A stretch of 64,000 bases of DNA, taken from positions 1 to 64,000 of the forward strand of contig NZ_BMVR01000012.1 in assembly GCF_014650815.1 (NCBI RefSeq), read 5' to 3'. The notes under the pieces were generated by a model. That model did no database searches, was not told the origin of the DNA, and saw only the letters and a list, made by a program, of their open reading frames with translations. Shown here piece after piece: positions 8,139 to 15,979 of the stretch. A program made the position numbers and the translations under genes. The stretch's first letter is position 1, and every line of letters starts with the position of its first letter. This stretch comes from Streptomyces flavofungini (GTDB lineage Bacteria > Actinomycetota > Actinomycetes > Streptomycetales > Streptomycetaceae).

Positions 8139-8486
8139 GTGACCAGATCCCCCAGGACACCGCTCCTGGCCGACCGCGTGAACGTCGCCTCGATCGAGCA
8201 GACGATCACCGAGGCGACCCGGCCCGGGGTGGCGATGCCGCCGCGAGCCACCGTCCTCATGCACATCGTCGCGCTCACCGTCGACGTGAAGACGCTGCTG
8301 CGTGAGGTCTCGCGAGGACACCCCGCGTATCAGCGTGCCCAAGGACTCGTCCTGCCCCGAGCTCGGCCGGGTGAGCAGACGAATCACTACGAGCTGTGGC
8401 AGTACTCCCTCACCCTCGCCCGCGCCGCCCAAGACCTGCTCGATGCGGCCCAGCAGGAAGCAGCCCTCCATGACTCCCAGCATTGA
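8139..8486 (+). CDS. DUF6415-like natural-product-associated protein
   Basis: 115 residues starting at GTG 8139 (GAGGCG upstream). It is all-helical in appearance (SIEQTITEATRPG, LMHIVALTVDVKTLLREV, LWQYSLTLARAAQDLLDAA) and matches my recollection of the short DUF6415 proteins often annotated near natural-product genes in Streptomyces. No catalytic motif is visible. Its 3' end overlaps the next gene by 17 bp, indicating co-translation. Role unknown. Confidence 0.55.
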   Translation: MTRSPRTPLLADRVNVASIEQTITEATRPGVAMPPRATVLMHIVALTVDVKTLLREVSRGHPAYQRAQGLVLPRARPGEQTNHYELWQYSLTLARAAQDLLDAAQQEAALHDSQH

Positions 8487-8859
8487 ACAGCCCATGTCGG
8501 TCCAGGCCGAGGACGCCATCGACCTGGCCACCACCTACGTCGCGGTGGAACTCGCGCTCACCACGCCCGCGCCGCCACGGGACGACATCCTGTTCAGCGG
8601 AGGCGACTCCAGGCCCAGCGTGGCGGACCAGACGAAAGCGCTCCTTGCCGGGCTGCCGCCACTGCTGACCGCCTGCCAGGACACCGTCGAGGCGTGGGAG
8701 CCCAAGCCGAAGCAGATGGTGCTCCGGATGATCCAGGACAGCCACGCTCTCATCGAGCGACGGCCCTTCGCCCCGAACGCCGAGCAGGCCCACGCCTACC
8801 TCCAGCTTCTGGCCCGGGACACGCGGGTTGTCACGGCCCTCGTCTACAGAGGCCGCTGA
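8470..8859 (+). CDS. hypothetical helical protein, partner of the DUF6415-like gene
   Basis: 129 residues from ATG 8470 (GGAAGC upstream), overlapping the preceding gene. Sequence pieces such as AEDAIDLATTYVAVELALTT, LAGLPPLLTACQDTVEAW and HAYLQLLARDTRVVTALV indicate a helical bundle. No family recognised. The overlap and similar size suggest it forms a functional pair with the DUF6415-like protein. Confidence 0.6.
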   Translation: MTPSIEQPMSVQAEDAIDLATTYVAVELALTTPAPPRDDILFSGGDSRPSVADQTKALLAGLPPLLTACQDTVEAWEPKPKQMVLRMIQDSHALIERRPFAPNAEQAHAYLQLLARDTRVVTALVYRGR

Positions 8860-9053
8860 GCCGACGCAAGCGCAGCCTCGTCGGGGTGGGGCTGCCCGTC
8901 GTGACTGGCGCCGCGTTCCTCGCCGCCGCTCTCGGGAGCCTCTTCCACCGGCGCGGTACCACCCGTCCCTGTTTGTCCCCATCGTCGCGGCCACGGTCTT
9001 GGTACCGCCGATCGCGATCCACACCGATCCCCGCCAGCGAAGGACATCTCCAC

Positions 9054-9914
9054 GTGACCATCTGCCGTATCCGCCAGGAGACCGACCTGCATCCGGAACT
9101 CACCGAGCAGATCGGGCCTATCGCCGAGAAGGTCGCTCCGGCCCTGGAGGAGGTGACCGGGCTTCGACTCGGCCACATCCTGGTCCGCATCGTTGATCAC
9201 GAAGCGTTCATCGAGAGCGCGATTGAAGAGCGGCGTCGCGTATTCGCCCGCGATGCGCAGGATTTCGACTTGTCCATCGAGGCTACGCGCGCGCTCTACG
9301 ACCGTCTGGAGACGGAGGAGTCGGAGTTGCGCCTGTCCTGGATGGGAGGCCCCGCCGCCACTGTTACGAACGCTGCCTACGAACCGGAGGTCCTCCTCGT
9401 CCCCGAGGCCTTCCACCATGGCGGTCACGGCACCGAGGTGATCACCAAGGCGCTCGCGCACGAGTTCGCGCACGTCGCGCAGCACCGGGCGAGCGAGGGT
9501 CAGGTGGTCATCGCCTACAACACGGGCCGCCCCGATCTGCGCGGCTTCAGTGACTTTGCGGTGGGCCACCTGTTGCACGGGCATGCCGAGTGGGCCGACC
9601 GGCAGGTCACCCGGATGTTGCTCGGCTGCGAAGTCGAGCTGGGGCAGCCCACCGGCCGGGAGACGCCCCAATACCTGGCCATGGCAAAGGCGTTCGTCGA
9701 GCGCACGCAGGACCCTCAGACCGCGCCCGCGCATCCTGCGGCCCCGGCCGAGGCCTACGAGGAGGGCCTGCGCTGGGTCACGGTGATCATCGACAGTCTG
9801 GGGCTCGAAAGCTTCAACCGCGTCTGGCGCCATACCCGGCTGGGGCCGACCCGCCGGGAGATCAAGGAGCCCGACGTGTGGGTGCGTCGCCTGGCCCGGG
9901 ACATCCGGCTCTGA
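9054..9914 (+). CDS. HExxH zinc metalloprotease-like protein
   Basis: 286 residues from GTG 9054 (GAAGGA about 9 nt upstream). The motif ALAHEFAHVAQH has the zinc-binding H136-E-x-x-H140, and the downstream helix HLLHGHAEWADRQV supplies H and E candidates for the third ligand. No signal peptide is evident, so it is probably cytoplasmic. It lies two genes before the FxLD precursors, so a leader-peptidase role is attractive but unproven: many zincin-like proteins of this kind have no known substrate. The 194 bp before it contain an in-frame hydrophobic stretch without a convincing start. Confidence 0.65.
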   Translation: MTICRIRQETDLHPELTEQIGPIAEKVAPALEEVTGLRLGHILVRIVDHEAFIESAIEERRRVFARDAQDFDLSIEATRALYDRLETEESELRLSWMGGPAATVTNAAYEPEVLLVPEAFHHGGHGTEVITKALAHEFAHVAQHRASEGQVVIAYNTGRPDLRGFSDFAVGHLLHGHAEWADRQVTRMLLGCEVELGQPTGRETPQYLAMAKAFVERTQDPQTAPAHPAAPAEAYEEGLRWVTVIIDSLGLESFNRVWRHTRLGPTRREIKEPDVWVRRLARDIRL

Positions 9915-10128
9915 GCCGGCACCAGCACATGCTGTGGCCACACACCTGGGGCCTGCCCTGGCTTGGCCGGGACGCCCACGCTCGCACGCGGGAAGTCCCC
10001 CAAGCCGCCCCCGAGGGGAGGCGGCGCCGAGACCCCCGCGCCCCGGCCGCGCTCTGTGGGGGAGCAAGCGGCCGGCCTATCCCACCCCACGCCGCAGGTG
10101 ACCTACTCACTCTGGAACGAAGGACTCC

Positions 10129-11034
10129 ATGGACGTCAGCACCATCACCGTCGTCGTCTGGAACATCGAGGCAGACGGCGGCCGGAACGGCGAACGTCGC
10201 GATGTGGCGTTCGACGTCCTGGCTGAACTCAACCCGGACGTCGTGCTGCAGCAGGAAGCGAAGCACAGCCGGGAACGCGGCGGGCGGCTCCTGCACGCGG
10301 CTGAGAAGCGTCTGGGGCTGCGCGGGTTCTTGGCCGCACCCAACCCGGCCGTCGACGCCGACATCTCGACCGCCGTGTACCTGCGGCCCGGCATGTTCCA
10401 CGTCGCCGAGCAAAAGCCCCGCGCGAAACCCTGGTGGCTGCACCCCTGCCACGTGCGGGCACACCTCGGCGACTGCCCCGTACCGCTCAACCTCGTGTCG
10501 TTTCACATGTGCTCCTTCGACGCCGATCAGCGGCTCACGGAAGCCGGGTGGATGACCACACTCGCCGGGCCCGGCATGGTCACCATCGCGGCCGGAGACA
10601 CCAACAGCTACCCACGGCGCTGCGAGCCGATCGCGCTGCCCACCTGGGATCACGTCACCGACCGAGCGCACATGGTGCAGCGCACGTACGTGGACACCGA
10701 GGGCATCCGCCGCACCGACACCCGACCCGACGGCGTCCTCAACGACGCCGGGTACGTGGATCTCGCGCGACACGGCGCCGATCACATCGACGGAGTCGGT
10801 GCGGCCGCGCTCGCCGCCACGGCCGGGTTCGACAAGCCCCACCAGGGCGGCCCTCAGCGCATCGACCGCAGGTACGCGGTAGGCGGTGCCGCCGCTGCCC
10901 TCGAACACGTCGAGGTCATCGACAACGCGGACGTCCGTGCGGCTTCTGACCACGCGCTGGTGGCCTTCCGCTTTCACCGTACGCGCCTGGAGCGAGTGCT
11001 CGCCCAGGCCATGTCCGTGCCGTGTGCGGCCTGA
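10129..11034 (+). CDS. endonuclease/exonuclease/phosphatase (EEP) fold protein
   Basis: 301 residues. EEP signatures are visible: an early N (VVVWNIEAD), the metal-binding E in VVLQQEAKH, the D-x-N block IAAGDTNSY, and the terminal S-D-H in RAASDHALVAF. This fold covers nucleases, phosphodiesterases and sphingomyelinase-like enzymes. It ends 151 bp before the first precursor gene. A role in peptide maturation is not obvious; it could be self-protection, a regulator of nucleotide signals, or a passenger. ATG 10129 follows a GGAACGAAGGA-like stretch. Confidence 0.75.
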   Translation: MDVSTITVVVWNIEADGGRNGERRDVAFDVLAELNPDVVLQQEAKHSRERGGRLLHAAEKRLGLRGFLAAPNPAVDADISTAVYLRPGMFHVAEQKPRAKPWWLHPCHVRAHLGDCPVPLNLVSFHMCSFDADQRLTEAGWMTTLAGPGMVTIAAGDTNSYPRRCEPIALPTWDHVTDRAHMVQRTYVDTEGIRRTDTRPDGVLNDAGYVDLARHGADHIDGVGAAALAATAGFDKPHQGGPQRIDRRYAVGGAAAALEHVEVIDNADVRAASDHALVAFRFHRTRLERVLAQAMSVPCAA

Positions 11035-11185
11035 GGAGACGGCCCGCCCGCTGTCGGCGGCGGGCAGGTGCACCACCCAGCGGCCAGGACAACGGCGTTC
11101 CCCTTTCATGCCGCACGCCGCTCCACAGCCGCTGTTCCACCGTGGTTCGAGCTGAGCCGCACACCCAATGAGGAGGAGCCAGCAC

Positions 11186-11317
11186 ATGGACTTTGACGAG
11201 TTCGACCTCGACATCAGCGTCCTGGAGTCCGGCGACGGGGAAGCGACGCTGATCAACCTCACCGACGACGGCTGCGGCAGCACGTGCTCCAGCCCGTGCG
11301 CGACCAACGTGGCCTGA
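11186..11317 (+). CDS. FxLD-family lanthipeptide precursor 1
   Basis: A 43-residue peptide preceded by a strong GAGGAGGAG site. The leader contains the F-D-L-D motif (residues 6-9) in EFDLDISVLESGDG, the name-giving element of FxLD precursors. The C-terminal half carries Thr21, Thr26, Ser32, Thr33, Ser35, Ser36 and Thr40 as dehydration candidates and Cys30, Cys34 and Cys38 in a C-x3-C-x3-C array as ring partners. An Asp-Asp-Gly (27-29) sits just before the first Cys. The cleavage site is not marked by Gly-Gly or another known motif. It is followed 35 bp later by a paralogue and then by lanB. Confidence 0.9.
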   Translation: MDFDEFDLDISVLESGDGEATLINLTDDGCGSTCSSPCATNVA

Positions 11318-11352
11318 GCGTTTTCCCGCACACGACGAGCAGAGAGAGCCGC

Positions 11353-11532
11353 ATGAACGCCTCCACTATCAAGCAGCAGCCACCGCCCTCGATCGCCACG
11401 GCGGGTGGCGACGAATTCGACCTCGACATCAGCGTCCTGGAGTCCGGCGACGGGTCCGCCTCGCTGATCAACCTGACGGATGACGGGTGCAAGCCCACCT
11501 GCAAGGGGTCCTGCGCCACCAACGTGGCCTGA
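11353..11532 (+). CDS. FxLD-family lanthipeptide precursor 2
   Basis: A 59-residue paralogue of the peptide at 11186 with an additional N-terminal segment rich in Gln/Pro (residues 7-12). From residue 21 the leader repeats EFDLDISVLESGDG exactly, then INLTDDGC, and it ends with the same CATNVA. Core candidates: Ser36, Ser38, Thr42, Thr49, Ser53, Thr56; Cys46, Cys50, Cys54 with the same C-x3-C-x3-C spacing. The middle differs (KPT and KGS instead of GST and SSP), adding two lysines, so the mature product would be more basic. ATG 11353 has GAGAGAG upstream. Confidence 0.9.
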   Translation: MNASTIKQQPPPSIATAGGDEFDLDISVLESGDGSASLINLTDDGCKPTCKGSCATNVA

Positions 11533-11549
11533 CCACACGCACGGCCGAT

Positions 11550-11588
11550 GTGTCAGCCCGCGCGCTCCAGCTCCGCGCGGGCTGACAC
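11550..11588 (+). terminator. strong hairpin between precursor 2 and lanB (attenuator)
   Basis: Arms 11550-11564 (GTGTCAGCCCGCGCG) and 11574-11588 are perfectly complementary over 15 bp with a 9-nt loop. The hairpin lies between the stop of precursor 2 (11532) and the lanB start (11618). No T-tract follows, which is normal for Streptomyces terminators. Its place is that of the partial terminator or processing hairpin commonly found between lanA and lanB, which yields more precursor mRNA than enzyme mRNA. Confidence 0.75.
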
Positions 11589-11617
11589 CCCGGCACTTCA
11601 CGGAACAGGGAAGGCGC

Positions 11618-14600
11618 ATGGATTCCAGGAACGACGGACCGTTATACCGGTGCGCAGACACGGCGCTCGTGCGTGCCGCCCGCTACACGAGGTTGCCGCT
11701 GCCGGGATGGCCGGACCTCACCGACGATTCCCCGGCCAGGCAGGGGCGGTGGCAGACGTGGCTGCGTGAGGTCTGGTCAGTGGCCGAGGTGGCCGAGGTC
11801 GTCGAGCAGGCCAGCCCTTCGCTCGCGCGGCAGGTGGACGCGCTGTGCTCGGCGGCAGCGCCGGATGCTCGTCAGCTGCGCCGTGTGCTGGTGTCCGTCA
11901 TTCGGTATGTGCTGCGGATGACGGGGCGAGCGACTCCCCACGGCCTGTTCGCCGGAGTCGCACCCGCCTCCTTCGGCACACGGCCAGGCTGGACCTGGGG
12001 CGAGTGGCACCGCGCCGTCGTACGCGCCGACGGCGAGTGGGTCGCTGACGTGATCAGCCGCCTGGAAGGCTGCCTCGACCTGCTGCGGCAGCTGCCCGTG
12101 ATGGCCAACAACACCGCCTACGTACGCGACGATCGGCTGATCGTGCCCTATCCGCCGCGCTCGCACCGCGCCGAGAGCAGCCCTGTGGCGGAAGTGTCCC
12201 TCCGCTTCACCGCCGCCGCGCGGATCGCCGTGGAATCCGCCGCCTCCCCCATCCGCTTCGACGCACTCGTGGCAAAGGTGAAGGCCGAGTTCCCCGATGT
12301 GCCCTCTGCCCAGGTGGAAGGTCTGGTCACCAGCCTGGTCCAGCGCGGCGTTCTCATCAGCAGCCTGCACGCACCGTCCGCCGCCCTCGACGCCCTCGGC
12401 CACCTGGTCCAGCAGGCCGAGACCGCCGACGCGCCGCAGACCAAAGACCTCGTGGCCAACCTGCGAGCGGTCCGAGACGCCATCGCCCAGCACAACCAGG
12501 CCCTCGCCCCGGCGGACGGGCGGCGCCTCCGCAGCGCCTTGCGCGAGAAGATGACGACCTTGAGCAGCGTCACGGCCCAGCCCCTCACGGTGGACCTGCG
12601 CATGGACTGCTCACTCACCCTGCCCCCACCGATCGCCCGCGAGGCGGAAAGGGCCGCCACCCTGCTGGCCCGGCTCACCGCGTACCCCTTCGGCACGCCC
12701 GCGTGGCAGGACTTCCACAATCGGTTCTTCGAGCGGTACGGCATCAATTCCCTCGTCCCTCTTCGGGACGTCGTGGACCCGGATGCCGGGCTCGGGTTCC
12801 CGCAGGGATACCGGGACTCAGCACCCGAAAAGCGCGCGGCTCTGACCTCCCGTGAACAGCGCCTCCTCTCCCTCGCGCAAGCGGCCGTGCTCGACGGCCG
12901 CGACGAGATCCGGCTGGACGAGGAGCTGATCGGCACCTTGACCGTCGGTGACCAGGACTCGATGCAGGTGCCGGTGCATCTGGAGCTGCGCTTCCAGATC
13001 AACGCCACGTCACAGGCTGCCGTCGCCGAGGGTGACTTCACCCTCCACGGCATCGTCCCCTCCCGTGGCATCGGCACGACGAGCGGCAGATTCCTGGGAT
13101 TGCTGGACCCCGATGCCCAGGCTCGCTCGGCCGCCGTGCTGGAGCACCTGCCGGTCAACGTCCCCGGCTCGCTGCCCACGCAGGTCTCCTTCGCCCCGCT
13201 CGACCGTGGCGACGCCAACGTCACCCGCGTGCCCGAACTCCTGCCGACCGTGATCAGCCTGGCCGAGCACCGCCCCGTGGACGAGCGCACCATCACGCTC
13301 GATGACCTCGCGGTGGGCTGCGACCGCCGCAGGCTCTACCTCGTCTCCCTCTCCCGCGGGTGTCTGCTGGACCCGATGGCCCTGCACGCTCTGGACCTGC
13401 GGGCCCACACCCCGCCGCTCGCACGATTCCTCACCGAGATCAGCCGTTCCCAGTCCGCGATCCTGACCCCGTTCCCGTGGGCGTCCGCCATAGCCCTTCC
13501 GTACCTGCCGCGGGTGCGTTATGGCCGCACGATCCTCTCCCCGGCCCGGTGGCGCCTGGACCGATCGGACCTGCCCGACCGCCGGGCCTCCTGGGAGGAA
13601 TGGCACAAGGCGATCGACGAGTGGCGCACGCGCCGACGGGTTCCGGGCACCGTCGCGCTGGCCGAGGGCGACCAGCTGCTACCGCTGAACCTCTGCGAAA
13701 CCGCCCACCTCGCGCTCCTGCGCGCGCACCTGGGCACCAGCGAATCGGCGGCCTTGGTCGAAACCGGCTCCGACGACGGCTGGTTCGGGGGGCGGGCCCA
13801 CGAGGTCGTCGTGCCGATGACAGTTGCTCGCGCGCCCCAGTGGCCGACGGTCCCGCCCGTGACCACGGGGCGTCTCCTCACCCGCGACCACGGACACCTC
13901 CCGGGAACGGCCCCGTGGCTACTGATCAAGCTATACGGGCACGTCGAACGGCAACCCGAGATCCTGGCTCACCACCTTCCCTCACTACTCGACCAGTGGG
14001 ACGAGCCACCAGCCTGGTGGTATACGCGCTACCGCGACCCCCGATCCCACCTGCGCCTGCGTATCGCGGTCCCCTACCCTCAGGACTTCGCGCCCGTTGC
14101 GCAGCGCGTGAGTACGTGGGCGGCCCGGTTGCGGCGGGCGGGACTACTGGCCGAGATGCAGTTCGCCACCTCCTACCCGGAGACCGGCCGGTGGGGCACC
14201 GGCCCGCTGATGAGCCTGGCCGAGGACGTCTTCGCCGCAGATTCCCGCGCGCTGGCCGTGCAGTTCGCCCAGCGCGCGCGGCCCCACCACCAAGCCCTCG
14301 CTGCGGCGAACTTCGCCGCCCTCGCCATCGCCTTCACGGGCGGCACGGCCAACGGCATGGGCTGGCTGATCGCCCACGGCCGCGTCACCGACCCACACCC
14401 ACTGGACCGCACGGTGCTGGGTGAGGCCGTACGCCTGGCCGATCCGACGCGTGACTGGGCAGGGCTGCGCGCGGCCCCCGGCGGCGGACCCATCGCGACC
14501 GCGTGGAGCGAGCGCGACAAGGCCCTGGCCCGCTACCGGGAACGGCTGAACCAAACCGACGGCATGGACCCGAACCTGGTCCTCGACTCCCTCCTGCACT

Positions 14601-14716
14601 CCCACCACATCCGGGCCGTCGGCATCGACAAGGACGACGAGCACATGTGCGTACGGCTGGCTCGCTCGGCCGCGATGGCCTGGACCCGTCGAGGAGTTGG
14701 CCATGGATCTGCGTGA
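11618..14716 (+). CDS. full-length class I lanthipeptide dehydratase LanB
   Basis: 1032 residues. The N-terminal glutamylation domain starts after about 85 residues and includes the family block YVLRMTGRATPHGLFAGV (97-114). The C-terminal elimination (SpaB_C/thiopeptide-type) domain begins near 767 with WLLIKLYGH and has the signature WWYTRYRDPRSHLRLRI. Known LanB enzymes use glutamyl-tRNA to glutamylate Ser/Thr and then eliminate glutamate to give Dha/Dhb; both domains are in one protein here. ATG 11618 has GGGAAGG. Codon 9 (Leu) is TTA at 11642-11644, so translation should need bldA tRNA. The 3' end overlaps lanC. Confidence 0.93.
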   Translation: MDSRNDGPLYRCADTALVRAARYTRLPLPGWPDLTDDSPARQGRWQTWLREVWSVAEVAEVVEQASPSLARQVDALCSAAAPDARQLRRVLVSVIRYVLRMTGRATPHGLFAGVAPASFGTRPGWTWGEWHRAVVRADGEWVADVISRLEGCLDLLRQLPVMANNTAYVRDDRLIVPYPPRSHRAESSPVAEVSLRFTAAARIAVESAASPIRFDALVAKVKAEFPDVPSAQVEGLVTSLVQRGVLISSLHAPSAALDALGHLVQQAETADAPQTKDLVANLRAVRDAIAQHNQALAPADGRRLRSALREKMTTLSSVTAQPLTVDLRMDCSLTLPPPIAREAERAATLLARLTAYPFGTPAWQDFHNRFFERYGINSLVPLRDVVDPDAGLGFPQGYRDSAPEKRAALTSREQRLLSLAQAAVLDGRDEIRLDEELIGTLTVGDQDSMQVPVHLELRFQINATSQAAVAEGDFTLHGIVPSRGIGTTSGRFLGLLDPDAQARSAAVLEHLPVNVPGSLPTQVSFAPLDRGDANVTRVPELLPTVISLAEHRPVDERTITLDDLAVGCDRRRLYLVSLSRGCLLDPMALHALDLRAHTPPLARFLTEISRSQSAILTPFPWASAIALPYLPRVRYGRTILSPARWRLDRSDLPDRRASWEEWHKAIDEWRTRRRVPGTVALAEGDQLLPLNLCETAHLALLRAHLGTSESAALVETGSDDGWFGGRAHEVVVPMTVARAPQWPTVPPVTTGRLLTRDHGHLPGTAPWLLIKLYGHVERQPEILAHHLPSLLDQWDEPPAWWYTRYRDPRSHLRLRIAVPYPQDFAPVAQRVSTWAARLRRAGLLAEMQFATSYPETGRWGTGPLMSLAEDVFAADSRALAVQFAQRARPHHQALAAANFAALAIAFTGGTANGMGWLIAHGRVTDPHPLDRTVLGEAVRLADPTRDWAGLRAAPGGGPIATAWSERDKALARYRERLNQTDGMDPNLVLDSLLHSHHIRAVGIDKDDEHMCVRLARSAAMAWTRRGVGHGSA

Positions 14717-15962
14717 AAGGGCACGGGCCTGCGCCGACGCCATCGCAGAGCGACTTGCCACGCCGGACGGCGCGCGGTCCCTGCGTCACTGTCAGGGCTG
14801 GTGGCCGCAGTCCCTCGCGCACGGCGCCGTCGGAGTCGCGTTGCTGCACATCGAACGAGCCCGGACGGACCAGGGGCCGTGGCAGCGCGCCCACGACTGG
14901 CTCGCCTGCGCCGCAGCAGAACCCACGGTCGGGGGCATCGACAGCCACCTCTACTACGGGGCGCCTGCCCTCGCCTTCGCCCTCCACGCCGCCGCCGACC
15001 GTCCCGGACGCTACGCCCGCGCCCTGAACACTCTCGACCAGCGCGTCACGGCCACGACCCGCGACCGCTTGGTCAGCGCCCACGCGCGCATGGACCGCGG
15101 CGAGATGCCCACACTGGCCGAGTTCGACGCGATCCGGGGCCTGAGTGGGATGGGCGCACTCCTGCTGCACCGCGATGCCCACACCGATCTGCTTCGAGAG
15201 GTCCTGGCGTACCTGGTCCGGCTGACCGAGCCGGTCAAGCACGACGGTGAGCTTCTGCCCGGCTGGTGGAGCCACCTCGCCCCCTCCGGCCACGCCTCCC
15301 CGGACTACCCCCACGGGCACGCCAACAACGGCGTCGCGCACGGCATCGGCGGCCCCCTCGCCCTGCTCTCCCTGGCCACATGCCGCGGCATCACCGTCGA
15401 AGGCCACAACGACGCAATCACCCGCATCCTGGCCTGGCTCGACCAGTGGCAGCAGGACGGTCCCGCCGGTCCGTGGTGGCCGTACTGGATCACCCGCGAG
15501 CAGCTGCGATCCGGCAGGCCCGGCCCCGGACCCTCCCGGCCGTCCTGGTGCTACGGGACAGCCGGGTTCGCCCGCACTCAACAGCTCGCTGCCCTCGCCA
15601 CCAACGCCCCCGCACGCCAACGCATGGCCGAAGGCGCGCTCCTGGGCTCCATGACCGACACCGGCCAACTTCAGGCAACCGTCGACCTCTCGCTGTGTCA
15701 CGGATTCGCGGGCCTGACGCACATCACACAGCTCGTCGCCGCCGAGGCCATCACCCCCGGCCTCACCGAGTGCCTGCCCCGTCTCCTGGCCCCGATTATC
15801 GACACCGCCCCTGGCGCACTGGCGGCCTCGCTGCTCGACCCTCCCGGCGGCGGAGACATCGGACTCCTCGAAGGCGCCGCAGGTACCGCCCTCGCCCTCC
15901 ACTCCTTCCAGACCGGCATGCCGTCCGCGTCCGGCTGGGACACCAGCTTTCTGATCAACTAG
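14703..15962 (+). CDS. lanthionine cyclase LanC
   Basis: 419 residues with the LanC zinc site: Cys283 in PSWCYGTAG, and Cys332-His333 in SLCHGFAG. Catalytic His213 lies in NNGVAHGIGGPLALL, and the GxxG-containing helix repeats of the alpha/alpha toroid are visible. It adds precursor Cys thiols to Dha/Dhb to form (methyl)lanthionine. ATG 14703 (GAGGAG 7-12 nt upstream) overlaps the last 14 bp of lanB, so the two are translationally coupled. Confidence 0.92.
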   Translation: MDLRERARACADAIAERLATPDGARSLRHCQGWWPQSLAHGAVGVALLHIERARTDQGPWQRAHDWLACAAAEPTVGGIDSHLYYGAPALAFALHAAADRPGRYARALNTLDQRVTATTRDRLVSAHARMDRGEMPTLAEFDAIRGLSGMGALLLHRDAHTDLLREVLAYLVRLTEPVKHDGELLPGWWSHLAPSGHASPDYPHGHANNGVAHGIGGPLALLSLATCRGITVEGHNDAITRILAWLDQWQQDGPAGPWWPYWITREQLRSGRPGPGPSRPSWCYGTAGFARTQQLAALATNAPARQRMAEGALLGSMTDTGQLQATVDLSLCHGFAGLTHITQLVAAEAITPGLTECLPRLLAPIIDTAPGALAASLLDPPGGGDIGLLEGAAGTALALHSFQTGMPSASGWDTSFLIN

Positions 15963-15979
15963 CCGTGAAGAGAGGCAAC

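Noticed and set aside
8860..9053. Small membrane peptide upstream of the HExxH protein
   Set aside because: A hydrophobic stretch is visible in frame, but there is no credible start codon with ribosome site; two competing frames look equally plausible.
9915..10128. Additional short gene between the metalloprotease and EEP genes
   Set aside because: The frame from 9930 has no ribosome site and reads into the EEP gene in a shadow frame.
14385..15902. Long minus-strand open frame opposite lanB/lanC
   Set aside because: It is an antisense shadow in high-G+C DNA; the plus strand carries LanC zinc ligands and family motifs.
15266..15979. Upstream extension of the thiopeptide-domain/methyltransferase frame through lanC
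   Set aside because: The extension is Arg/Pro-rich and lies inside lanC in another frame; the ATG at 15980 is preceded by GAAGAGAGG-like bases and begins the known domain.
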